This document shows positions 50,901-58,751 of a stretch of 64,000 bases of DNA, piece after piece (position 1 is the first letter of the stretch; every line of letters begins with the position of its first letter). The position numbers and the translations under genes are program-made. The DNA is from Planctomycetota bacterium (GTDB lineage: Bacteria; Planctomycetota; UBA11346). The notes beneath the pieces were generated by a model, which was not told the origin of the DNA, ran no database searches, and worked only from the letters and a program-made list of their open reading frames with translations. The stretch covers positions 310,001-374,000 of the forward strand of contig BJHQ01000001.1 of the NCBI GenBank assembly GCA_014193115.1. Direction: 5' to 3'.

Positions 50901-51935
50901 ATGTCCGACATCGTCTACATCGGCATGGACCTCGGTACCAGCCGCACGTCCATCACCACGTCCAATGGCGTCCGCACCACCGTGTGGTCCTACGTTGGCT
51001 ATCCCAAGGATCACGTCGCCAAAAAGAAGATGGGCGGACGAGATATCATCTACGGCGAAGAGGCGCTGACCAACCGTCTGTCCTTGAACCTGTTCCGTCC
51101 CTTGGCTGGCAGCTCGGTGAAGAAGAAGGGCGCCAAGGACAGCGCCGAGATCAAAAAGGCCGTCAAAGACCTGGTCGAGTACATCGTCGCCCAGGCCAAG
51201 GTGCCCAAGGGCTCGACCATCTACGCCGTGATCGGCGCTCCCGCCGAGGCCAGTGTCGACGGAAAGGCCCTGATCATCGAGGCCGCCAGCGCGGTCTGCG
51301 ATTCGGTCATCGTCACCTCCGAACCCTTCTGCGTCGCCTATGGCCTCGATTTCCTCGATGGCACCCTGGTCATCGACATCGGCGCCGGCACCACCGACCT
51401 CTGCCGTCTGCACGGCACCATGCCCCAGGCCGAAGACCAGCGCACCCACGAGATCGCTGGTGACGCCATCGACACCCTGCTCGCGACCCTGATCAAAGAG
51501 AAGTATCCCGAGGCCCAGTTCTCGATCAACATGATCCGCGGCTTCAAAGAGAAGTTCTCATCGGTCTCGACCCGCATGGACGAGGCCGTGGTCGAGATGC
51601 CGGTCGCCGGTAAGCCGCAGAAATTCAACGTCACCGAGCTGATCTACAAGGCGTGCTATTCGATGGTGCCGCCGACGGTGGCAGCCCTGCAGGACCTGAT
51701 CGCGACCTACGATCCGGAATTCCAGGCCCAGATGCGTAACCACATCCTGCTCGGTGGTGGTGGTAGCCAGATCAAGGGCCTCGGCCTGGCGATCGAAAAA
51801 GCCCTGGAAGAATACGGCGGCGGCAAGGTCACCACGGTCGAAGAGCCGCAATACGCCGGCTCCAACGGCGCGCTGAAGGTCGCTCTCGACATGCCCGAAG
51901 ACTTCTGGAAGGAGTTCCGCACCACCCGGGGCTGA
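50901..51935 (+). CDS. MamK-like bacterial actin
   Basis: A 344-residue actin-superfamily ATPase. Phosphate 1 is IGMDLGTSRTSITTS, phosphate 2 is LVIDIGAGTTDLCRLHGT and the adenosine motif is ILLGGGGSQIKGLG. Sequence between them (VGYPKDH, YAVIGAPAEAS, VTSEPFCVAYGLDFL, GTMPQAEDQ, QYAGSNGALK) resembles MamK, the magnetosome-chain actin, more than MreB or ParM. AGGAG lies 8 nt before ATG 50901. It should polymerise into filaments with ATP. There are no other magnetosome genes here, so it probably organises another cell structure, perhaps with the coiled-coil protein encoded just upstream. Confidence 0.88.
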   Translation: MSDIVYIGMDLGTSRTSITTSNGVRTTVWSYVGYPKDHVAKKKMGGRDIIYGEEALTNRLSLNLFRPLAGSSVKKKGAKDSAEIKKAVKDLVEYIVAQAKVPKGSTIYAVIGAPAEASVDGKALIIEAASAVCDSVIVTSEPFCVAYGLDFLDGTLVIDIGAGTTDLCRLHGTMPQAEDQRTHEIAGDAIDTLLATLIKEKYPEAQFSINMIRGFKEKFSSVSTRMDEAVVEMPVAGKPQKFNVTELIYKACYSMVPPTVAALQDLIATYDPEFQAQMRNHILLGGGGSQIKGLGLAIEKALEEYGGGKVTTVEEPQYAGSNGALKVALDMPEDFWKEFRTTRG

Positions 51936-51992
51936 GCCCGAACGTGCGGTGCCGGGCTCGGATTTCTGCCCGGCAGCGGATGTGATTGACGA

Positions 51993-52025
51993 CGTACACC
52001 GGCAGGGATTCCCTGCCGGTGTACG
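51993..52025. terminator. Long perfect palindrome between convergent genes
   Basis: CGTACACCGGCAGGG and its exact complement form a 15-bp stem with a 3-nt loop, in the 102-bp gap between the converging actin and 52829 genes. It has no T-tract, so it would be an atypical bidirectional terminator; a protein-binding palindrome is the alternative. Confidence 0.6.
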
Positions 52026-52037
52026 CGTTGGTTGGGG

Positions 52038-52829
52038 TCAGGACGCTGCCAGCATCAGGTCGCGGTTGGGCAAGATTCCGTGGATGAACCGCCGATAGAC
52101 GTGGCGCTGCGGATCGATCAATCGGTGGCATTTGTCGGGATCAATCATGGTTCCAGCCGGAAGATCGGACTCCGCCCAGCCATCGGCCAGCACCCGGTCG
52201 AGCTGATCGCCCTGTTCCACCGGGCGGAATGGCAGGCGATCACCGTCGCATTGCAGGTAAATGACGTGGTCCCAGCCAGCGGTCTCGGGCCGGGTTCCAT
52301 CGTGGATGTGCAAGGTCGGCACGAAGATCCGGCTGTGCGCCAGCCGCGGAAAGGTGAACGCCATGGGCTGCACCGATTTTTTCCCAGGCTTCAGCTGGAA
52401 GACAGCGAAGCTGCGTTCGCGATAGCCGGGCAGGGCCTCCCAGGCTGCGGGCGACATGCGGAAACGCTCGTCGAGCCGAGCGAAATCGGCCAGCCGGGGA
52501 ACGAAGCTGGCGACGAAATCGCCAACCTCGACCACCGCGAGCGGGGCTTTTCGGAATGCGGTGGCATCCCGCGCCAAGCCCGCCGCCGGCTGAGGCTGGG
52601 GATAGAGCCGGTCGAGCTGGGCGAAAAATTCAGTGTAGCCGGACAGATCGTGGAACGTCACCGCGCCTTCCGCGGGGTTCGGCGGAGTCGGCAGGGGCAG
52701 CACCATGGCCAGCGCCGCCGGGGCATCGACCGTCATCCGGTAGGCGATGGCCTGACGCCCATCCGCAAGCGGCCGCGCGAAGATGGCGGTGGAGGAGACC
52801 GAGCGGACGGGGCCAGAGAAGCAGCACAT
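52038..52829 (-). CDS. Conserved hypothetical protein with N-terminal MCCFSGPV motif
   Basis: A 263-residue protein I cannot assign. It begins MCCFSGPVRSVSSTAIFARP, with a Cys pair directly after Met, then AIAYRMTVDAPAALAMVLPL and later FRMSPAAWEALPGYRERSF and VFVPTLHIHDG-like beta segments. There is no signal peptide, and the terminal Cys pair suggests a metal or redox role. ATG 52829 is chosen over 52862, which would put the Cys motif at residue 12. It converges with the actin gene and diverges from lspA. Confidence 0.65.
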   Translation of the reverse strand: MCCFSGPVRSVSSTAIFARPLADGRQAIAYRMTVDAPAALAMVLPLPTPPNPAEGAVTFHDLSGYTEFFAQLDRLYPQPQPAAGLARDATAFRKAPLAVVEVGDFVASFVPRLADFARLDERFRMSPAAWEALPGYRERSFAVFQLKPGKKSVQPMAFTFPRLAHSRIFVPTLHIHDGTRPETAGWDHVIYLQCDGDRLPFRPVEQGDQLDRVLADGWAESDLPAGTMIDPDKCHRLIDPQRHVYRRFIHGILPNRDLMLAAS

Positions 52830-53135
52830 GTCTGAGATGTGCAAAGCGGGCGCCGCGGGCAAGGAACGAACGGCAGTGGCCTGCCTGGGTGTCCGCCATG
52901 CCGGTTTCTCAGTGACGTCAGCGAGCTTCTACGCTTCGGCACCTCGACGGCGCTGATCGGGCATCCACGATCTCGCCTGTTGGTCGGCCGCGGCTCTGGT
53001 GCTGAACATCGGCGATCCCACCGCTTTGCTGAGTCTGGGGCAACACACAGCGATCCGCCGGGCATCTCCGGGCTGCGCCAGACATCCAGGGCCGGTGGGG
53101 GTTGTCGCGGCGTTGCAGCCGGCGGGTTCCAGTCG

Positions 53136-53723
53136 ATGCTGCCAACCGTGGATCCCTCCGTACCGCCCGCGCCAACCGTGCCCAGCCCGTCTGCGGCCAG
53201 CCCAGGCGACTCCTGGGCGCTGTGGTTTGTGCCTGCGTTGGTCGTGACGCTGATGCTCGATCAAGCGACCAAATGGTGGCTGCAGAGCCAGGTCGGCGTT
53301 GATGGCCGGCTGCCCGCTGACTGGCCGCGTTGGCTCGCCTGGCACTACAATCCCGGAGTGGCGTGGAGCCTGTTTGCCGATTGGCCGCAAGCGGTGCTGT
53401 GGTTGACCTTGGTCCTGGTCCCGGCGCTGGTCTGGGCCTGGTGGCGGCATTTCAGGCCCCTCGGCTGGGCCGAGAATCTGGGCTTTGGCCTGGTCCTCGG
53501 CGGCGCTGTCGGCAACCTGGTGGACCGGACACTGGCCGGCTTCGGCCAGCTTGGCGGAGTGCGCGATTTCATCCACGTCGATCTCGGCTTCTGGCCGCTC
53601 GATCCGTGGCCGACCTTCAACATCGCGGATAGCGGCATCTGCATCGGGTTCGCCATCATCATCGCCCGCTCCGTGCTCGTCACGGCGCCTTCCGCCGCCA
53701 CCCAGGCACCCCAGGGGAGCTGA
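53136..53723 (+). CDS. lspA: Lipoprotein signal peptidase (signal peptidase II)
   Basis: A 195-residue inner-membrane aspartyl protease that removes the signal peptide from diacylglyceryl-modified lipoproteins. Four membrane spans can be followed (WALWFVPALVVTLMLDQATK, AVLWLTLVLVPALVWAW, NLGFGLVLGGAVGNLVDR, ICIGFAIIIARSVLV). The catalytic aspartates are in GNLVDR (about residue 130) and FNIADSGI (about 164). A Pro-rich N-terminal tail of about 30 residues is unusual. It ends 6 nt before the GTPase-pseudokinase gene, so these two are co-transcribed. It fits the several lipoproteins in this window. Confidence 0.95.
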   Translation: MLPTVDPSVPPAPTVPSPSAASPGDSWALWFVPALVVTLMLDQATKWWLQSQVGVDGRLPADWPRWLAWHYNPGVAWSLFADWPQAVLWLTLVLVPALVWAWWRHFRPLGWAENLGFGLVLGGAVGNLVDRTLAGFGQLGGVRDFIHVDLGFWPLDPWPTFNIADSGICIGFAIIIARSVLVTAPSAATQAPQGS

Positions 53724-53729
53724 TCCGCC

Positions 53730-56700
53730 ATGCAGCATGATCCGGATCGCAACGAGCTGCGCTGCAAGCTGGTGTGGTGCGGGCCGGGCATGGCCGGCAA
53801 GTCGACCAACATGGCCGCGATCATCGCCGCCCGGCCACCCGGCACGTCGACCGGACCGGAAGCCTTCGACCTCCATTCCGAGCGGACCCTGAAGGCGGAA
53901 TTCGTCGCCGTCGAGCTGGCCGCGCCGGGCCGGCCGCCAGTGGTGGTCGAAATGTGGACCGTGCCCGGGCAGAGTTTCTACGCCGCCACCCGCCGGGCGG
54001 TGCTGCAAGAGGCCGACGCAGTGGTCTTCGTCACCGATTGCCGGCGCGAGGCGATGGACGAGAACATCGATTCGCTGAATGAAATGCACTCAAATCTGCG
54101 CCAGCTGGCGCTGCCCGCCGACCTGCCGGTCGTGATCCAATACAACAAGCAGGATTTGCCGACCGCGGTGCCCCCGGCCCAGCTCGAACCGCTGATGAAT
54201 GGCCGCGGCTGGCCCGCGATCCCGGCGGTGGCCACCACTGGCCAGGGCGTGGCCGAGACCCTGAAGACGGTCCTCGATCTGCTGCGCGCCAAACTGCCCA
54301 AGAACGAGCTCGGGCCCCAGCCCTTGCCCTTGGCGGCCAAGCCCGAAGCCCCGCGCACCTGGCTGATCTCGTGCCACCGCTGTGCGACCATGCTTGAGGT
54401 CCCCGATGCCCGGCCCGGCGCGGTGTACACCTGCGGCTCGTGCCAGGCCACTCTCGAAGTGGTCGATGGCGAACGCGGGCTGACCCGCCAACCGCCGCCG
54501 AAATCGACGTTGGCGGTGTCCCGTCCGCCGAGCCTGCCCAAGCAGCCGGTGATGCAGCCGGCGGCCTCCCGGGCGGCGGTGCGCGACGACAGCAGCGGGG
54601 GCTACGCCCTGCAAAGCGCTGAGGATGGCTCGCCGTCGGGCAGCCCGCTGATGGCCGTCGGTTCCGCCAGCCGCGCCGGTTCCGCCAGCCGCGCTGGTTC
54701 CGGCACCTTCCAAGGTTCGGCCTATGAGCTGGATGGCTGGGAAGCCCTGGGTTTCCTCGATGAATCGCCGCTTGGCCGGCGCACCCGGGTGCGCGATCCC
54801 CAGGGCCGGGTGCAGCGGGCGTTCTCGATCAATCCCACCGTCCTGTCCCAGTCGGCGTACCGCGACCAGCTCGACCCGTTCGTCCGCCTGGCCGGACCGG
54901 TGCGTCATCCGAACCTGCTGCCGCTGAATGCCTTCTATCCGTTAGCCAATGGCGGCGCGGTGCTGGTCAGCCAGGAGGTCCCCGAGACCGAGCCCCTGGT
55001 CCGGGTCCTGGCCCGGCGCCGGGTGCTGGCGCCGCCTCATGCGGTGCATGTCCTCCGCCAGCTCGCCCTGGCCCTCGAAGAAGCCGCGCGTTTTGGCGTG
55101 ACCCACGGCTGGGTGCGGCCGGAATGCATCCTGGCTTCAGGCGACGGAACCCTGTTCCTCGACGACCTCTGCCTGCCTAAGCCGCACCGGTTCCTGGTCC
55201 GCGAGCTGGGCGGGGCGAGCGCCGCCACCGAGTACTACCTGGCCCCGGAGCACCTCAACGACGATTCGCGCCATGATCTGCGCAGCGACATCTTCCTGCT
55301 CGGCGTCCTGATGTACCGGATGATCACCGGCGAAGGCCTGATCACCGGCTACAATCCCCACGAGGCCCTGCACAAGGTCATCGCCAATGGCGCCCGACCG
55401 CTGCGCGCCAGCAACGCTCCGGTCAGCCGCGAACTCGACAATTTCTATAAGCGGATGACCGCCGTCGACCGCAAGGACCGCTTCCAGACCTACCGCGAGG
55501 TGATCGACCAGCTCGACCGCTTCGGTGGCGGCGCCAAGCGCCAGACCCTGCGCCTGACCCAGAACGTCGCCGCTGGCAACACCCCCATCGGCGGCCAGCC
55601 GATCCTGCCCAACCGGCGCCCCACCGGCAATTTCGAGCGGCGGGAGACCACCGGCACGCTTCCTCGCCAGCCGACCGGCAACTTCTCCCGTGATCCGAGC
55701 GGCAACGCACCGGCGCTGCGCCGCGAGCCCAGCAGCGGCCATAACCGGCAGCATGCGTCCCACGCACCGGCCAACGCGGGCATCCGGCAACGTCGGCAAT
55801 CCGGCGCAGGTCCGGTGATCGCCGTCACTGTGGTGGTCCTGGTCGTCGCGGCCGCGGCGGTTGCTGTGGCGTTCATGCCGCGGACGGGGCAACGGCAGAA
55901 TCCGACCAACGCCAGTCCAGGTCCAGCCTCCTCGAACCAGCCAAGCGCTACCGCTCCGGTGGTTGCGATCCCGGCCCAGCCACTCGAACCGGCTCAGGCC
56001 CACGCACCCGCCCCAGGCGCGACGTCAGCGGTGGTGGCCAAGGCGTCGGAACCAGTGCGCCCGGCCGAACCGCCCCAACCGGTAGAGCCGGCCCACCCGA
56101 CCGAGCCCTCCAAGGTTGATCCAGTGGCTGAGCAGCCAGCCCCGGTCGTGGCTCCGACCGACCCGCCGGCGGCACCAGCGATGGCTGCCACCCCGGCCCA
56201 ACTCGAAGAGATCGCCAATGCGCTGGTCTCGGAGCGCTACGCGACCGCCTTGGCCCTGGTCGAGAAGCTGGCAGACAGCCCGGTGAAACAGATGCGGCTG
56301 ATCACCGTCCGCAACGCCTATCAAGGTCGGAAGGCCCAGACCGAGACCATCGCGACGACCTCCAGCAACCTGACCAAGATCAGAGATGCACTCGACCGCG
56401 CAGCGACCAGCTGGGGCATGCCGGGAGATAAAGAATGGGCTGCCGCTCGGCTGACGGCTGCCGAGGCCAGGCTGGCCAATCAGCCAGTGACCCCGGCACC
56501 GGCGCCGACCCCGGCGCCGGTCGCCCCAGCGCCACAGGTGTCTCCGAAACCGGCCACGCCCCCTGCGCCCACGCCGGCTCCGGCGCCAGCCCCAGCTCCA
56601 GCACCTGAAGCGCCAGCCCAGCCCAGTGCGGCCCGCCAGGCGTTCCTCACCGCATCCCGCGGGGTCAATGCCGGACGGCCGACTGCGGCCGGAGAAGCCG

Positions 56701-57140
56701 CCGGGCCGCTCGGCGCCGACAGCCCTGACGGCAAGGCCCTGATCCGGCTCGGCACCCTCGCTCGTGGCGCCGTCGGCGTTCTGCAACGCGGCATCGCAGG
56801 GAAAGCCCAGCTCCGCCTGGCCCATCCCCTGACCCGCGAGGAATGCGACGTCACCGGCGCGACCGACCAGGGTCTGGAGTTGACCTCCGCCGCCGGCGGC
56901 AGCTCGCAGGTCGCCTGGGCCACGTTGAACGACAAGGCCGCGGTCGGAGTCTTGTATTCCGACGCGATCAAAGCGCCCGGAATCACCGCCGATGACCGGG
57001 CCGTGGCGGCAGCGATGCTCGCCGCCAGCGGCCACAGCGCCTTCGCCACCCTGGCCCTGCGCCCGGTGCGCGGAACGTTGCCGGCTGACGTGGTCGCCGA
57101 CCTGGACCGGCTGATCGCCCTGGCCGCGGAAAAGCCCTGA
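53730..57140 (+). CDS. MglA-like GTPase fused to zinc ribbon, pseudokinase, membrane span and periplasmic tail
   Basis: A 1136-residue multidomain protein. Residues 1-200 are an MglA-type Ras-like GTPase: P-loop GPGMAGKST (18-26), VPGQ (78-81, where Ras has DxxG) and NKQD (139-142), plus FVTDCRREAMDENIDSL as in MglA. A zinc ribbon follows (about 215-245; CHRC and CGSC). Residues 330-610 have the protein-kinase fold, but the ATP-binding Lys is missing (RAFSI) and HRDxKxxN reads HGWVRPECIL, so it is a pseudokinase; LAPEHL and SDIFLLGVLMYRMITG remain. A span (about 696-716, VIAVTVVVLVVAAAAVAVAF) leads to a Pro/Ala-rich periplasmic part with two linker stretches and a C-terminal domain. GGAG precedes ATG 53730. 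It may link cytosolic polarity signals to the envelope. Confidence 0.85.
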   Translation: MQHDPDRNELRCKLVWCGPGMAGKSTNMAAIIAARPPGTSTGPEAFDLHSERTLKAEFVAVELAAPGRPPVVVEMWTVPGQSFYAATRRAVLQEADAVVFVTDCRREAMDENIDSLNEMHSNLRQLALPADLPVVIQYNKQDLPTAVPPAQLEPLMNGRGWPAIPAVATTGQGVAETLKTVLDLLRAKLPKNELGPQPLPLAAKPEAPRTWLISCHRCATMLEVPDARPGAVYTCGSCQATLEVVDGERGLTRQPPPKSTLAVSRPPSLPKQPVMQPAASRAAVRDDSSGGYALQSAEDGSPSGSPLMAVGSASRAGSASRAGSGTFQGSAYELDGWEALGFLDESPLGRRTRVRDPQGRVQRAFSINPTVLSQSAYRDQLDPFVRLAGPVRHPNLLPLNAFYPLANGGAVLVSQEVPETEPLVRVLARRRVLAPPHAVHVLRQLALALEEAARFGVTHGWVRPECILASGDGTLFLDDLCLPKPHRFLVRELGGASAATEYYLAPEHLNDDSRHDLRSDIFLLGVLMYRMITGEGLITGYNPHEALHKVIANGARPLRASNAPVSRELDNFYKRMTAVDRKDRFQTYREVIDQLDRFGGGAKRQTLRLTQNVAAGNTPIGGQPILPNRRPTGNFERRETTGTLPRQPTGNFSRDPSGNAPALRREPSSGHNRQHASHAPANAGIRQRRQSGAGPVIAVTVVVLVVAAAAVAVAFMPRTGQRQNPTNASPGPASSNQPSATAPVVAIPAQPLEPAQAHAPAPGATSAVVAKASEPVRPAEPPQPVEPAHPTEPSKVDPVAEQPAPVVAPTDPPAAPAMAATPAQLEEIANALVSERYATALALVEKLADSPVKQMRLITVRNAYQGRKAQTETIATTSSNLTKIRDALDRAATSWGMPGDKEWAAARLTAAEARLANQPVTPAPAPTPAPVAPAPQVSPKPATPPAPTPAPAPAPAPAPEAPAQPSAARQAFLTASRGVNAGRPTAAGEAAGPLGADSPDGKALIRLGTLARGAVGVLQRGIAGKAQLRLAHPLTREECDVTGATDQGLELTSAAGGSSQVAWATLNDKAAVGVLYSDAIKAPGITADDRAVAAAMLAASGHSAFATLALRPVRGTLPADVVADLDRLIALAAEKP

Positions 57141-57151
57141 GCCCGGGGAAC

Positions 57152-57583
57152 CGCGCGACGACATTGAACCGGACCTACGACAGCAGCGCGCCGGCCGTGG
57201 TGCTTGCCGCTGCAACAGGTCCGTTCAACACCTCATTCACGGTTTCGATCACCTTCAGCGAGCCGGTGAACGGTTTTACTGCCAGCGACCTGGTCGTGAC
57301 CAATGGATCCGCCAGTGGACTGGTTGGCACTGGCGCGGGTCCCTACCAAACGTTTATCACTCCTGCTTCTGACGGTGAGGTGCGCATTGATGTGCCGGCG
57401 AATGCGGCGACTGATTTGGCAGGCAATCTCAATACTGCAGCGAATCAGTTGGTCAGGACGTACAAGGCTGCCTCTGTGGAATCGAGCAAAACAGCGTGCG
57501 CACTTGGGTCCGGATTGAGCGTCGTGCTCATTGGTATTTTACTCATGTTGCGCTCGCGGTCATCCATCCACGGAACATCCTGA
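57152..57583 (+). pseudogene. Orphan Ig-like repeat with C-terminal sorting tag, remnant of a surface protein
   Basis: The frame starts abruptly after the GTPase gene; a TTG at 57164 is the only candidate start. It encodes one bacterial Ig-like domain (RTYDSSAPAVVLAAATGPFN, TFSEPVNGFTASDLVVTNG, ANAATDLAGNLN) and then a hydrophobic, Cys/Gly-led helix and basic end (CALGSGLSVVLIGILLML, RSRS), like MYXO-CTERM or GlyGly-CTERM tags. Both ends carry the motif RTY, as if it were the last of a series of Ig repeats. There is no signal peptide, so I read it as the tail of a truncated large surface protein. Confidence 0.6.
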
Positions 57584-57657
57584 GGACGACCGGTCGGCGG
57601 TTCGGCTGATCCGGCCATCGCGGTTGGCGATCCTTCCGCGTCGGCGACCATGCCATC

Positions 57658-58716
57658 ATGGCGGCGCGGCGTGGACCTTTGGCGGTGCTGGCCATCGCCT
57701 TGGCGGTGGCGGCGGGGGTCTATCTCGCGGTTCAACTGATCGCGCGGAACGTGGTGGCGACGGCTGGGACATTGCGCCCAGATCTCAATCTGATCGAGGT
57801 CGCTCCGCCCGATCTCGCCCGGCATGGATTCGTCCTGACCGGCCGTGAACCGAAGAGCTGGTCACGGATTTCGCTGCGTCAAATCCAGGATGATCGCGGC
57901 TCGCTGACGGCATTGCGTTGCACCATCGCAGCCGATGAGGTTCCCGCCTTGCTCCGCTGGCCGCCTGGTTCCCAGCGTCCGGTGGTCGATGCGGCGCCGG
58001 ACTGGTGGCGACAGCGCTCTCCGTTCCCGGTGCCAGAATGGTTCCAGCCGGCTGGCACCCAAAGCCGGTTGTACTCGGCCAGCGGAGCAGCCGGTTCGGC
58101 TGGTTTGTTTGCGAATTACGATCCGGCGACGCGGCTGCTCCACTTCTGGCAGTGGGATTCGCGCGGTGCTGACTCAGGATCGGCCTCTGCCGCGACTGTC
58201 GCCGCTGCGCCAGCGGACGCCGATGACCTGGCCGCCGAGATCGAGCAGTTCTTGCGCCGACGCAGCCATCCGGTCGGCGCCGACGGCTGGCTGCGCTGCG
58301 AATTGGCTGCGGATCCGCTGGTCAGCGCTGCCTGCCCGAGCCTGCCGGTGGGCGCCGCGGTGCGGGCTGCATTGTACCCGTGGAAGGACCGCCACCGCTA
58401 TCTGCTCGGCGTGGTCGGGATCGATGCCGGTCCGGCGGCCGCCCTCGTCGAGGGTCGGCCGCTGCGCCAGGTGACCGCCGCGGACATCACTAAACCTTGG
58501 GCGTTTGCACTGCCGCCTGGTGGCGCTCCGTCGTGGCTGCGAGCGGTCGGAGGTCAGGCCCACTGCCTGTTGGTGCCTGGGCCGGGCACGGTGGAGTCAG
58601 GTCGATGGACGGCCTACGAACCGCACACCAGGACGCTGCTGGTGTGGGATTGGGCGGAGCTGACCCCGCGACCGCCCTCCGCTGATCTCTGCGCTCCGGC
58701 GGCAATTGCGCATTGA
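57658..58716 (+). CDS. Hypothetical membrane-anchored protein
   Basis: A 352-residue protein with one N-terminal span (LAVLAIALAVAAGVYLAVQL, about residues 8-27). The periplasmic part has two related halves, with repeated WxRxxLxxI and PxWFQPAG-like segments and several Trp-containing strands. A GSASAATVAAAPADADD linker sits in the middle. No family is recognised, and no catalytic motif is evident. ATG 57658 is the first in-frame start giving the anchor. It converges with glmM at a gap of about 35 bp. Confidence 0.72.
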   Translation: MAARRGPLAVLAIALAVAAGVYLAVQLIARNVVATAGTLRPDLNLIEVAPPDLARHGFVLTGREPKSWSRISLRQIQDDRGSLTALRCTIAADEVPALLRWPPGSQRPVVDAAPDWWRQRSPFPVPEWFQPAGTQSRLYSASGAAGSAGLFANYDPATRLLHFWQWDSRGADSGSASAATVAAAPADADDLAAEIEQFLRRRSHPVGADGWLRCELAADPLVSAACPSLPVGAAVRAALYPWKDRHRYLLGVVGIDAGPAAALVEGRPLRQVTAADITKPWAFALPPGGAPSWLRAVGGQAHCLLVPGPGTVESGRWTAYEPHTRTLLVWDWAELTPRPPSADLCAPAAIAH

Positions 58717-58751
58717 TCGCGGCCTGTCGGAGCGTCGGAGTTCGGCAGGTT

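Noticed and set aside
50901..51935. Magnetosome gene island suggested by the MamK-like gene
   Set aside because: None of the other mam or mms genes is seen in the window, so a magnetosome function is not supported here.
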